Translations under genes and position numbers: made by a program
In this document: one piece after another, positions 21,001 through 30,135 of the stretch
Layout of the letters: each line of letters opens with the position of its first letter
Numbering within the stretch: position 1 is the stretch's first letter
The notes under the pieces: generated by a model
The model's input: only the letters and a program-made list of their open reading frames with translations
Told to the model about the DNA's origin: nothing
Database searches by the model: none
IMG/VR virus record: IMGVR_UViG_3300032285_003627
Location: 1 to 35,457 of that record
DNA: 35,457 bases
Origin: a virus
Strand: one strand, 5' to 3'

Positions 21001-24000
21001 ACAACTTTAAAGAAATTATATCCATGATCTTCAGAATTAAATCCATCTCCAGGAAAAGTAACATTTCCAAATTCATCTACTGATGGTCCCTTTTGAACAC
21101 CTTCAACAAAAATATAATCACCAGGAACAAATGGTGGGGTAGAAAATCCAAAAATTGGAGGAGTTCTAATATTAGCATGAACTATTCCATCTATTGTTGT
21201 TGTTATACCAGTAATTGTCACTCCATTACTATTATTAATAGTATATAATCTATGGTTAGATGATGCCAATCCTTTTGGTCTTGATATTATTTTTATATTT
21301 CCAACTGAACTTCCATTTAATTCAAGTTGCATTACACCAGAAGAAACTTTTTTTCTTGATAAAGTATCAACTAAAACAAAATTTGGTTTTGATAGATAAT
21401 TTTTTCCACCATAAACAACTTTAATTTCTGATATTTCTTCATCATTTGATAATAATAATAATGTATTTAAATTTGCTGACGGGCGCAGAGTTTTATCAGA
21501 TGGATAATCAAAACCATCATTCGGAATTTCTATTGATTTAAATTTACCAATAGAATTGGATTGTATAGAAAGTAAAGCACTATTTCCTGATATTCTTTTT
21601 GAAAAAGAAGTATCAATTCCTACTATTTTTGGTAACTGTGTATATCCCGATCCACCACTTAGAAGTTTTATCGAATGTATTGGTCCAGTTGTATTTTTTG
21701 AAGTTGTATAATAACGTATACTTACATCTTGTCCAGAAATATAGTGTAAGTTTTCTGGTATATTGTTTAAACTAACATAAAAACTATTATTCGATGCTTC
21801 AGAAACAATATAATTTGTATTGTTATATAAACTTTCTGTAAATATTATTTGATAATCATTTGTATTTACATTTGAGAATATTGGATAACCATCTTTAGTT
21901 AATGTATAATATAGTGATGGAATTGAAGTATCATAATTAATTGTAATAGATCCATTAGTACCTGGAATTCCATCAGTTACAACGTTAAATTTTGATGTTG
22001 ATCCAGTTGAAACAAAATTCTTATTAAATTGTTTATCATAAAAAATATTAAAATTATATCCATTTAATGAAGAATCTGAAAGATCAAAAGACAAATTATT
22101 ATTTCTTATTGATACTATTTGTGGATTTATTAATGATAACTCTTGACCATTACCACCAACATTTTCTATATTTAATTCTTGTGCTGGAAAAGATACCGAA
22201 TCATAATAAGTTTCACATAATTTAATTGTATTGCTGTCAATTTTATTTACATAGTAAATACCTGTTGAAATTCCACCATTAGTATAATTTTGCGTATCGT
22301 AAAAAACTTTCTGACCGTTATAAAATTTATGGGAAAGTATTGTAATAGTATTTTTTGAAGTGTTTATTGCAGAAGAATTAAAAGTTATTGGATCTACTAA
22401 AAGTTTATGGAAATTTGAATTATATTTTACTTTTAATGGTAATGAAGTAGTTATTCCACCAGAATTTGTTTTAGGAATCACCTCAAGATTAACAGATTCA
22501 CCATTTGTTAAACCATGTGGATTTAAAGTAGTAATTTTTGATTTTATTTTTGATGCGGTTCCAGTTATTACTTTATTGGTAGATTCTACTTTTTCAAATT
22601 TATAATCATAATTATTTGAACCGTTTGATATAAAATATAAACCAGAAGATGTTGTTGTTAATCCAATTTGAGTTACTATACCAATAAAATCTTTTGATTT
22701 TTTAATTACATACAATTCCACACTTTCGTTAACATCAGCAGGAATTGAAAATTGACTAGAAGATGGGGAATTAGAAACTGTAATTGATACGCTACCTAAT
22801 GCTGGACTTACTGCTAATGATATTACATCATTAGTTTCAAATGGATGATTTGGCAAATATATTGATCTTGTTGGTATGGAAACTTTTTTAGAAAAATCTC
22901 CATAATATTGAGTAGAAAGAATATCAAGTCCGTCAGCAGTTCCCACACCAATTGAAAGTTGTGGATTAAAATAAACTATTGATTTATTATTAGAAACAAA
23001 ACTATTTGTATTTAAATTTATTTTAAATTTACATGGTATTTCAGTTACCGTTGATGATGCTGTATGAGATATTCCCGTTTGATTTCTTTGACATCTTAAA
23101 ATATTATCATCTAAAATATTTAAAATAATAAAATTTTCATTTCCTATTGAAACACTACTACCAATACTAACATTTGGTAAAGATTTATCCAAATAAATAT
23201 CCGTAATTACACCAACTGAATTTGCTGAACTTAAATCTCTAAGTAAAATTGACGATGCAGTATCAAAGTTTATTTTATGATTTCCATTCAATCCTTTTAT
23301 TGATGAAGTACTTAAACCACTAATTTGAATATAATCTTGATCTGAAAACTTATGAGAAGGTAAAATTGTTGCTATTATAGAATTGTTGTTTTCCCAAGAA
23401 AATACAACGTTTTCATATATTGCATATGTGGTATTAATTTCTTCTATATCTACTCCATTAAAAATACTAGAAACAACTGCAGATGCTCCTGATCCATCAG
23501 TATATGTGTTATCAAAAATAACATTATCACCCACACTATATCCACTTCCAGATATTTCAACATTTATATTTTCTAATGATCCAGTTTCTATAGATTTTAT
23601 TTCACAGTTTTGTTTTAATCCATAATTTCTAGGTAAAAAGTAATTTCCAGAATTTTTTCTATTAACTCTATATGGAAAAGTATTTCTTAATAATTTATTA
23701 TCATCTAAATCTAAATTTTGATCCAATACAAAATTATCAATTGGTTTAGATCTAAAAGAATTTCCAATAAAATATGGAAATTCACCAACTATTTCTGTCT
23801 TAGCGGAAGTAGTAACATCTAATTTTGTACTAGCAAAATATGCATATATTCCGTTTGGAAATTCTGGGGTTTTGGTAAATCTACCATTATGTTCATCCAA
23901 ATCTCCAGAATTTGTGAATTTATAATCTTCTATAAAAAATCCAGCAGGTAATATATCCAAAGATGGTCTATTATTAATATTTGATGGTTTTAACTCATAT

Positions 24001-27000
24001 CCAGTTTTTAATCTAATAGATTGTGAAGAAAAATTGAAGGGATCTTTATATCCATACGGTCCATATATTGGATTACCATCTTTTGCCCATCCAATTATTT
24101 TAGAGTGAAATGTATTTGGGTCTGGATCATTAAATTCTATACCTTCTCTGTTTGAATAATAATCATTTACACCATATGTTAATGCTGTTTTTTCTTTATT
24201 TTCTAAATAAAATTCGCCAGGATATCTAAAATGATCATTAACTGTTAATGATCTTATAGTTGGAATTAAAACAACTCCTTGTCCAACTGATGATACAGTT
24301 ATAGTTGTATTATTATCATATCCAATACCAGAATTTAAAACTATAACCGAATCTATTAATCCATCAACTACAACCGCTCTTAATTTACAACCTATCCCAC
24401 TACCAATTACTACTAAATCTATAGATTTATCATAATTTGATCCTTTATTTTGAACTTGAACTGATATTATTTTTCCGTCAAAAATTAGGGGTTTTAATTG
24501 TGCCCCAGAACCTTTTTTTATACTTATCAAAGGTTTAATATTTAAATTAAGTGCAGTAGATCCATAATCAGATCCTGGATCATACAAATATGCACCAGTA
24601 ACTTTTCCTCTAACTATTGGTGTTAATTGTATAGAAGAACTAATTCCGATGTATTCTGCAATTACCTCAACAGAAATTTTTGGATATGAAAATGTATGGT
24701 ATCCATTTCCAACCGAAGATATGATAGTTGGATTTCTTTTTATGTAATTTAATTTACTAATTGGTGTTTCGTTTTCATTTATTTCTCCACCATCGGATAA
24801 TTGGAAAGAATTATCATTAATTTTTAAAACATAATATTTTTTGTTTGTTGATAATCCAACAATAGGTTCTTGGTCATAAGAATAATTAATTAAATCACCA
24901 TCATTAAAACGATGTTCTTTAAATGTTATAATACTTGTTTGTGTTGATATTCCAGATGGATTAACATTTAAAGATTTGTAAGAATATCCTTTTCCGGGAT
25001 TAACAATCCTAACATAAGATAAAACTTTAATAGGTTCAAATAATCTAAATTTATGAATGCCATAAGTATTAACCGTTGTTATACCGATGGTATTAATTCC
25101 ACTATTTAAATCTGAAGAGGTTGAGAATATTTGAATACTCTTGGGATTAAGAACCTTTGTTAAATAAATTCCACCATTAATTAAATATTGACCACTATCT
25201 AAATTAGAACCAGCAAATGATCCAATACCAATTCCCAAATTTCCATTAGAATTATAAACTATTTTTTGTCCATTGACTAAACCATGTGGTTCTTTAAAAA
25301 TAAAAGAATCATTTACAACATCAACAGATCCCCCAAAATCTAAAGTTTCTCCACTAAAAGGAATTTCTCTATATTGTTTTTTAATAATGGGCTCAAAAAC
25401 TGCATTTTTACCATTTCCACCTTTTGCAGAAACAGATATAATTCTTTCAATTCCAAATTGTTGAGGATCAACTAATACTTCTTTGAATTCACCTTCTACT
25501 ATTAAATTTATTTTTGCAGTAGTTCCAATCCCAGTATTTGGAGAAGTAATTTGAACTTGGGGAGGATTGATTACATCATAATCAAAACCAGGGTTTGAAA
25601 CATCAATTCTTTCTAGTGGTCCATAATAAACTTTATCAGTCGATTTATAATTGATAATATCTACACCATTAATTAATGTTCCGATTATACCATGCTCTGT
25701 TTCTACTTGCTTTTCATCCGAATTAAAATCTTGATTTAAAGAAATTCTTTTGAGAGAATTTGATGGATTTATAATTTCTGATGCATGTTGAATAAGAACA
25801 AATTTATGCTGTCCAACTTGATTATTTTTATCAAATCTTAAAAAATCTTTTACTGGTAAAAAAGAAACAGCAGAATATAATCTTATTTTATTTTTTTGTG
25901 GTAAAACTTCAACATAAAATTCTGAATTATTTTGCAATCCATTTATGGGTGAAGATGTGGTATAAAAATACTTAACTACATCTCCAGTTAAAAATGGAAC
26001 TTCATTATCAAAAGATAATATAGTATACTTACCACCTAAACTGCCATCAAAAAATTCATTTGCATCTTTAGAATTGGTTATAGTTTTTGAAGATTGTTTA
26101 ATATCTAAAGATATTTTTCTTGATGGTAAAGAATTTGAGGCAACATACATGTCGTCTTTGTACACGTATGTATTTTGAACATTCGATAATATATTATTAT
26201 ATTTTAATGGTATAATAGAACTAGATGCATAATTATATTTTCTTCTTATTGCTATTTTTTGTTGTGGTAAAATACCAGATATTGGAGTATCTAAAGTTAT
26301 TTTATTATTTAAAATAGAATTAACAACAACATCTTTTAAAACTACCATTTCGGTATCTTTTAATAAGATGTCAACAATATCATTTGTTTTTAAACTAGTA
26401 GGATGAGGTTCTTCATAAGTGTCTATTACTGGACTTCCTACAGAAAAATATTGAATATCATAACTAGTTCTAACATTATAAATGAAAGAATTAAAAGCAT
26501 ATTCTTTTATAGTTTTATTTTGAACATCAAATCTAATATCTTGACCAAATTCTCCCAAGTTAACTATATTATTTGGTTTTAATAAATTAAAATTTTCTAT
26601 TCCTTCAACATCATGTAATGATCCAATAACAAGAAATTCTATTTTTTTAGAAGTATCTCCATTTTCATATCCATATACTACATAATCTTTAAAATATAAA
26701 TCTTTTCCAGAATCTATTGATTTTAAAACTCCAGTACATCCGTAAAGTTGATTAACACTTTTGCTCTGATATGTAATTTCTTGTCCATCACATACAAATA
26801 CTCCTGAATTTTTAAATCCTACAGTTGAATCAACGGTAATTGTTGATGCTCCTGCTTTAACAAAATCAGTAATCTTGGTTTTTGGAGTAATTACAAAATT
26901 ACCTTCAATTAAATCATCATCACCATATCCATAAAATAAACCAATTTTATAAACTGTTTTATTATTTTTTGTTGATATATCTACTTTTGATATTGGACCT

Positions 27001-27815
27001 GAAAAACTTCCATCGTTGCTTTTTATTTGCTGACCAACTAATTTAAATGGATTTCCATTTTTTGTAATTAAATCACATACAACTACACTTCTACGCAAAT
27101 ATTCTGCATCGGATGGTTTTATTAAAAAATTCTCAAGGTTTATAATTTTTGGAGTTTCATTATATAATACTTTAAAAAGAATTTTTATTGATTCATCAGT
27201 TCCTTTAGATTGATAAAAAGATTTTATTTTTGAAATAAATGTATTGATATTTAAGTCTGGTGAAAATTCAAAATCTTCAAATCCTGGAGCAAAAATATAC
27301 TTTAGTTTTTTATAAAATTCTTTTAAAAATAAAGAACTTAAATTGGTAACAACTGAATTAGATTTATGTAAACTTGCTTTAGATGAAGAAAAAATCAATT
27401 CTTCTGGATTTTGAGAATCATTAAAAGACGTTATTGCCGAAAATCCACGAGAACATCCTATAAAAGTATTATTATTAATTTCTTCATAAGTAATAATTTC
27501 ATCATCAATTTTTAATAATCCATATTTTTTTGGAAACCCATTTGTCGATGAAACTGTTATTGATTTTGAATCTGTTGTTATATCAGATGATAAGTAAATT
27601 TCATCTAAAACTAATTTATCATTTAAATAATCGAAATTTAAATATTGATCTAAATTTTCTATTAAATCTGTTGGAGCACCTTCAAATTCCTGCGAAATAT
27701 AATATTGACGTAAAAATTCTAAAAATTTAGGACTTTCTTCTAAAATAAATTCTGGTATTTGATTATCAATAATTTGATTTATTTTTATTCTGCTTTCAAA
27801 ATTTGTCGATATCAT
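15096..27815 (-). CDS. Giant baseplate wedge protein in the gp7 position
   Basis: 4239 aa, uninterrupted over 12.7 kb, between gp6 and gp8 where T4 encodes gp7 (1032 aa). The N-terminal 250 residues look like a conserved wedge-binding domain (FLRQYYISQEFEGAPTDLIE; YQSKGTDESIKILFKVLYNE). After that it is a long series of beta-rich, Ser/Gly/Asn-rich modules. It holds about fifteen GxGY-type repeats (for example GGSGYTQLPKI, GGTGYTNPEVSI, SGYGYTTDNPPQI), at least two modules of the type KIDDEIITYE followed by GCSRG or GCTGV, and a YHYH-like segment WAKDGNPIYGPYGY at about residue 1243. It starts 1 nt after the gp6 stop. Likely a wedge scaffold with a long outward extension. Homology to T4 gp7 is by position, not shown by sequence. 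It could also carry host-contact functions. Confidence 0.85.
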   Translation of the reverse strand: MISTNFESRIKINQIIDNQIPEFILEESPKFLEFLRQYYISQEFEGAPTDLIENLDQYLNFDYLNDKLVLDEIYLSSDITTDSKSITVSSTNGFPKKYGLLKIDDEIITYEEINNNTFIGCSRGFSAITSFNDSQNPEELIFSSSKASLHKSNSVVTNLSSLFLKEFYKKLKYIFAPGFEDFEFSPDLNINTFISKIKSFYQSKGTDESIKILFKVLYNETPKIINLENFLIKPSDAEYLRRSVVVCDLITKNGNPFKLVGQQIKSNDGSFSGPISKVDISTKNNKTVYKIGLFYGYGDDDLIEGNFVITPKTKITDFVKAGASTITVDSTVGFKNSGVFVCDGQEITYQSKSVNQLYGCTGVLKSIDSGKDLYFKDYVVYGYENGDTSKKIEFLVIGSLHDVEGIENFNLLKPNNIVNLGEFGQDIRFDVQNKTIKEYAFNSFIYNVRTSYDIQYFSVGSPVIDTYEEPHPTSLKTNDIVDILLKDTEMVVLKDVVVNSILNNKITLDTPISGILPQQKIAIRRKYNYASSSIIPLKYNNILSNVQNTYVYKDDMYVASNSLPSRKISLDIKQSSKTITNSKDANEFFDGSLGGKYTILSFDNEVPFLTGDVVKYFYTTSSPINGLQNNSEFYVEVLPQKNKIRLYSAVSFLPVKDFLRFDKNNQVGQHKFVLIQHASEIINPSNSLKRISLNQDFNSDEKQVETEHGIIGTLINGVDIINYKSTDKVYYGPLERIDVSNPGFDYDVINPPQVQITSPNTGIGTTAKINLIVEGEFKEVLVDPQQFGIERIISVSAKGGNGKNAVFEPIIKKQYREIPFSGETLDFGGSVDVVNDSFIFKEPHGLVNGQKIVYNSNGNLGIGIGSFAGSNLDSGQYLINGGIYLTKVLNPKSIQIFSTSSDLNSGINTIGITTVNTYGIHKFRLFEPIKVLSYVRIVNPGKGYSYKSLNVNPSGISTQTSIITFKEHRFNDGDLINYSYDQEPIVGLSTNKKYYVLKINDNSFQLSDGGEINENETPISKLNYIKRNPTIISSVGNGYHTFSYPKISVEVIAEYIGISSSIQLTPIVRGKVTGAYLYDPGSDYGSTALNLNIKPLISIKKGSGAQLKPLIFDGKIISVQVQNKGSNYDKSIDLVVIGSGIGCKLRAVVVDGLIDSVIVLNSGIGYDNNTTITVSSVGQGVVLIPTIRSLTVNDHFRYPGEFYLENKEKTALTYGVNDYYSNREGIEFNDPDPNTFHSKIIGWAKDGNPIYGPYGYKDPFNFSSQSIRLKTGYELKPSNINNRPSLDILPAGFFIEDYKFTNSGDLDEHNGRFTKTPEFPNGIYAYFASTKLDVTTSAKTEIVGEFPYFIGNSFRSKPIDNFVLDQNLDLDDNKLLRNTFPYRVNRKNSGNYFLPRNYGLKQNCEIKSIETGSLENINVEISGSGYSVGDNVIFDNTYTDGSGASAVVSSIFNGVDIEEINTTYAIYENVVFSWENNNSIIATILPSHKFSDQDYIQISGLSTSSIKGLNGNHKINFDTASSILLRDLSSANSVGVITDIYLDKSLPNVSIGSSVSIGNENFIILNILDDNILRCQRNQTGISHTASSTVTEIPCKFKINLNTNSFVSNNKSIVYFNPQLSIGVGTADGLDILSTQYYGDFSKKVSIPTRSIYLPNHPFETNDVISLAVSPALGSVSITVSNSPSSSQFSIPADVNESVELYVIKKSKDFIGIVTQIGLTTTSSGLYFISNGSNNYDYKFEKVESTNKVITGTASKIKSKITTLNPHGLTNGESVNLEVIPKTNSGGITTSLPLKVKYNSNFHKLLVDPITFNSSAINTSKNTITILSHKFYNGQKVFYDTQNYTNGGISTGIYYVNKIDSNTIKLCETYYDSVSFPAQELNIENVGGNGQELSLINPQIVSIRNNNLSFDLSDSSLNGYNFNIFYDKQFNKNFVSTGSTSKFNVVTDGIPGTNGSITINYDTSIPSLYYTLTKDGYPIFSNVNTNDYQIIFTESLYNNTNYIVSEASNNSFYVSLNNIPENLHYISGQDVSIRYYTTSKNTTGPIHSIKLLSGGSGYTQLPKIVGIDTSFSKRISGNSALLSIQSNSIGKFKSIEIPNDGFDYPSDKTLRPSANLNTLLLLSNDEEISEIKVVYGGKNYLSKPNFVLVDTLSRKKVSSGVMQLELNGSSVGNIKIISRPKGLASSNHRLYTINNSNGVTITGITTTIDGIVHANIRTPPIFGFSTPPFVPGDYIFVEGVQKGPSVDEFGNVTFPGDGFNSEDHGYNFFKVVEFVNDAGNGLLKYDVSPYTLNPGIPVISQTTYSSAINENVYPLFKITQIKSTFIDGENLYVNDTPTEIKIKSVLNGSINVSKTSDKIKKFDFIKGAVSNSKALISDIFEYSARFNYSSFTRASVGWSNDTGKLNFDTQSLPDNDYYQNLSYSIKSNVEYDKFSEAVNKLVHPIGTKNFGEIGFSSSSKTSIGGTSSLTTVLNLDNESSVDVIKNFDLAIDYDSFSGSSSNIKLFNKKLSNFIECRSNRVLQIDDISNSFSSSEFNKDQFLDSVSYDISGFYSKFLVQVYNSPQTEAQEKSFQLSDLVVLNDFKNTYTLNKSDLYTNFNLGYFEGTLNNVGDPTLRFTPSDPYDTKYELKIYREYFTLPNVTGFGITNYGFLRFFSEARTVKNQIGFTTSVFRALSADYHTIHSSCLVINTKDYSLNYYEVVGTYDGNNTHLSEFYFDSSQHLGGFSGGYIGTFGLVENSGILSLNFTNKTNDNLVIKTKTVAIGKTDFGEGVYRFLVQDQLPESEKTCRIESNYLYTTGISTIKTFDSSIESGLKSLVRVSVGSTVSVYQILVISDQVYTKIQTDPFITAGTSAGLGTFSTVNDGSLVNVIFYPDSKFASTKLLIQSIDHFIYSENDEFNIPEILSYGPTKEQLYINKYGSINNYGKDRLDFDLNWNRIPIFEKTFNPKNIKQLNISTGTFSITNHLFEDNEELIYTPGSTLIGVAASAIGISTTVVGGTYFIGDSIVGFKTVTGIASSEGIITSDSNVFYGPNIPNGTKIVSVGQTYSYFVGSVSSGSTVITGIANTSILKIGSGIFSGNNTQYGTIVSIGINSITSSVNLPTSNNILYYTNNLNYSVTLNNVSTATTFRSEYQVGIITDILPSTVYAKKLGENTFTLTGTKNGIGFTFTNYGSGNTHKLEMKKKLEKTVLTVNGVMQAPLTYTPLTKTLSGNIDGLVSTGTTFISLSGISSIQPIDILKINDEYMTVISVGIGTTPSGPITGIGTLQLCNVNRGTLGSIPSTHLDNSQIRIYKGSYNIVGNKVWFSEAPDGKGNNALFADNYLPLPKSTFNGRVYLRKDYTTNKIYDDISLEFTGIGRTFTLYNQGNIVSDAKPGNSILILNDIFQTPNTETNNGNNYETLTNNGISSIRFAGITLPNTSESFTVDYDINQNDLPRGGILVSLAFTGGYGYAPLIGVPSEVLDIRVGTGGSISYIGFTTSIIVGLAATGVIGVTTNKITGINTSGIKINQKVMNILNKYIDEIKFVPQYVNLKVPNQTNILQFDTLVSGIGSNSITLSKTTTNTSSLTTSFGFDFGEEFRGSGYYSAVSVAIADTSHVGSASNIIANVGSGGSITGFNIIQGGTGYTNPEVSISDPSYQNLPIEGIYRPSIGYTKQTGIGLSLSIEISSPKGIGIGSTASYISNFSISKPGYNFELGDIFTVSGLTTEKGLINPLEKVFFTVTEVKRDTLASWQVGEFDFIDSIKSLQDGNRTRFPLVSNNKLLSFEKSKTDPAAAIIDFSTILLIFINGVMQEPGVSYTYTGGTTFKFVEPPKAADNISIFFYRGTKDIDSTEITVYPSIKPGDTVQIKKNNSLPTSLDQDPRVISYFTSSDTFETGIYFGQGIDELNPKPINLIHQKTDIITNNIFQYKDRDSLEPLVLPTAKVIKSINSSDDEIFVDDAEFFNYEENNFGLNIVSFDALVIDPIVQVSAALTATVSSSSTISDINIVDGGSGYIGIGTSLLIKMNSTSGVSENAIIYATVSSAGTITSPFNIVNSGYGYTTDNPPQIIAPMPSFKNELVEKIQFVEGFAGIITGITTCPGIGTDMAIKFFTSYDQNSLVETLKVGYPIYVFDTVVGNGVTSVNSNGSSIVSIGNSYLDNVYEIHGIVNLNLSGELICNISNNTNISGINTYGLIQRGRFSWGRFSNIKRSSSPISIGLSGYTATSGLSTFPTIQRRGYGLRNLGGLIKIIVE

Positions 27816-27816
27816 A

Positions 27817-29697
27817 TTACCTCGTTATTTTACCGTTTGAATAACTTGATGTTACTGGAAAATCAACTCCAGAAATTTGTTCGCCAGAAACAATAGTATC
27901 TCTTAGCATATTTATGTTATTTGAACTAGTGTTAACATCAAAAATAACATATAAATCTTTTAAACCTATAATATCATTAGATTCTGGATATGCTTGAACT
28001 TCTATTACACCATTATTTAAATCTGTTGATGTTATATTAATTGTATTAATTAATATTTCTCCTGTTTTATAATTAACAGTTCCGATTGATTTTTTAACTA
28101 TTTGATAAGTCTTTAAATCTTCTAATGGTTTAACTATAGTTAAATCTCCAATATCGTTGGTTGTAGCAACATCAACAAAGAAGCATGTCCCAGTTTCACC
28201 TAAAATAGTAAATCCAGTACTTTTAATATTATATTTTCCAATTTCTTTATGAAATTGATTTCCAAAACACAATTCATATTGTGCAAAATTATTTAAAACG
28301 CAATTTAAGTTGCGTCTCATTTTAACTTTAGTAATGTTAGATGTTACGGATGAGTCAATATTATCAATTAATTGAACAACTTTACTATATCTAAATCTTC
28401 CTGCTATTTTTGTAGAATTTATAGATTTTGCATAAGATTCTAAAGATGTCAATACTTTTTCTTTTAATACAGAAGAATTTAAAATTCTATTTGGATTATA
28501 GTAAATAGAACTATCAATTTCAACATATAGAACTTTAAGATCCATTATGTGATGGTTTATTCCTATTACAGAATATTTTTGTATTTTTTTCAAAATATCA
28601 CTTTTTGTAAAATCTGATAATTTATATGAATCTTTTGGTTTAATACTTATAAAAACATTACCATATTGAGGTGGATTCATAACTTCACCACCTATAACAG
28701 TTACTGCTTCAGCTTCTGGATAGATATACTTAATTATAGATTCATAATCAACCGAAGTAACTGCTCTATATTGAGAAGAGTATAATCTTGGAGCAAAATA
28801 TTTAATAGAATCGATAGATTCTAAATCATTACCTCCAGTAGCTGAAGAAACTGTTGTTATTGAAATTGGTGATATAGGAGTTTTAATTTGATCTAGATTG
28901 TTTGTTAAAATTCCAGAAAAAGAAAATGAAGATGGACCATTTCCATTTTTTCCATCAGTAATTATATAACTAACATCTACTGTCGATCCTCCTTCTAATT
29001 TTTTTCCTAAAATGCCATCTCCAAATATAATTTGATATCTGTTATCCTCTATTTCTTGTATTAAATAAATCTCAGAAGAACTATTAAGTTCCGTAATATT
29101 ATCAATCATATTATATTGAATACCATTTACTTTGACTACAATAGTACTGGTATCAATATTTGCATTATTTAAAATAAATTTAGAATTTGATGTAGAAATA
29201 TCTGTAAATTGTTGAGTTACTAAATTTCCTTGATAAATTTCTACATTTGTAAAAGAAGCTATTGCTGAATCTGCATTAACTGTAGTAATTGCATTTTCTG
29301 GTATAGAAAATGCATATGAGCTGTTATCTGTTGGAGCAATACAAACTAAACCAGATTTGAGTATGAGTTGAGTTGGTGCAGTAACTGGAACTCCTAAATT
29401 GACGTCAAATGATATTACTGCTTTTGCACATCTTCTTGATCTAGGAACATAACCTACGTTTCTTGCTAATGAAACGACATTTTCTCTTATAGTTGCCGAA
29501 TCTAAAAAAGATTCATTTGCAACCATATTTGCATTAAATGCAGTAATATAAGTATTATATGCTAAAATATCTATTAAAACGGAAAAATTAGATCCTTCGA
29601 AGTCAAAATCCGTAAAATTAGAATTTGCTCTAAGATAATCTTTTATTGATGTTTTGATTTCATCGAAATCTAAATTAGCAAATCTGGTAAAAGGCAT
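27817..29697 (-). CDS. 6: Baseplate wedge protein gp6
   Basis: 626 aa, near T4 gp6 (660 aa). The N-terminal signature is clear: FANLDFDEIKTSIKDYLRAN, FEGSNFSVLIDILAYNTYI, ANESFLDSATIRENVVSLA and NVGYVPRSR. Further motifs include IIFGDGILGKKLEGG and ATGGNDLESIDSIKYFAPR, typical of gp6 and the wider phage baseplate J family. gp6 dimers form the inner ring that links wedges around the hub. It starts 1 nt after gp25, the T4 partner it binds, and is followed at once by the giant wedge gene. Confidence 0.92.
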   Translation of the reverse strand: MPFTRFANLDFDEIKTSIKDYLRANSNFTDFDFEGSNFSVLIDILAYNTYITAFNANMVANESFLDSATIRENVVSLARNVGYVPRSRRCAKAVISFDVNLGVPVTAPTQLILKSGLVCIAPTDNSSYAFSIPENAITTVNADSAIASFTNVEIYQGNLVTQQFTDISTSNSKFILNNANIDTSTIVVKVNGIQYNMIDNITELNSSSEIYLIQEIEDNRYQIIFGDGILGKKLEGGSTVDVSYIITDGKNGNGPSSFSFSGILTNNLDQIKTPISPISITTVSSATGGNDLESIDSIKYFAPRLYSSQYRAVTSVDYESIIKYIYPEAEAVTVIGGEVMNPPQYGNVFISIKPKDSYKLSDFTKSDILKKIQKYSVIGINHHIMDLKVLYVEIDSSIYYNPNRILNSSVLKEKVLTSLESYAKSINSTKIAGRFRYSKVVQLIDNIDSSVTSNITKVKMRRNLNCVLNNFAQYELCFGNQFHKEIGKYNIKSTGFTILGETGTCFFVDVATTNDIGDLTIVKPLEDLKTYQIVKKSIGTVNYKTGEILINTINITSTDLNNGVIEVQAYPESNDIIGLKDLYVIFDVNTSSNNINMLRDTIVSGEQISGVDFPVTSSYSNGKITR

Positions 29698-29698
29698 T

Positions 29699-30100
29699 TT
29701 ATCTAATTGCCTCTAAAATGTAGGTGAATATTTGTTTTGGTGTGTTTTCACCAATAATGTTAAAATAAACAATAATTTCAAAAGAATTTGAATCTGGATA
29801 TGGTGTAACATCAACTTCAACATCAGTAACACGCGATTCAAAGTTGGATATTGCAATTTCAACATAACTTTTTAATATTGAAGCAGTACCAAAATCTATA
29901 AACTCAAATAAAGTAGGTCTTACCTCAGATCCAAATAAAGGATTAAAAAATCTTTCAGTTGGAATTGTTTGAATAATATTTTTGATTGATTTTTTAATTG
30001 CAATTTCATTAGTTAAAACGAGAATATCTTTGGTGACAGGATGCATGTCAAAAGACAAACTAATATCCTTAAATCCTTTTGATATTCTCGTTGTTGCCAT
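29699..30100 (-). CDS. 25: Baseplate wedge protein gp25
   Basis: 133 aa, matching T4 gp25 (132 aa) and the GPW/gp25 family found in contractile tails and type VI secretion (TssE). The family pattern is visible: a central stretch NIIQTIPTERFFNPLFGSEV with the conserved Glu-Arg and Asn-Pro-Phe-Gly-type loop, followed by SNFESRVTDVEVDV near the C-terminus. gp25 binds gp6 and the sheath-proximal core bundle and helps trigger sheath polymerisation. First gene after a late promoter, 27 nt downstream of TATAAATA. No strong Shine-Dalgarno sequence is evident. Confidence 0.92.
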   Translation of the reverse strand: MATTRISKGFKDISLSFDMHPVTKDILVLTNEIAIKKSIKNIIQTIPTERFFNPLFGSEVRPTLFEFIDFGTASILKSYVEIAISNFESRVTDVEVDVTPYPDSNSFEIIVYFNIIGENTPKQIFTYILEAIR

Positions 30101-30127
30101 TAACGTATTATGTTATATACTTTTTTT

Positions 30128-30135
30128 TATTTATA
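30128..30135 (-). promoter_or_regulatory. T4-type late promoter TATAAATA (gp25 unit)
   Basis: Exact TATAAATA on the minus strand, beginning right after the stop codon of the 81-aa gene (30136-30138) and followed by an A-rich stretch. It lies 27 nt before the gp25 ATG at 30100 and would drive gp25, gp6 and the 4239-aa gene. Confidence 0.72.
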
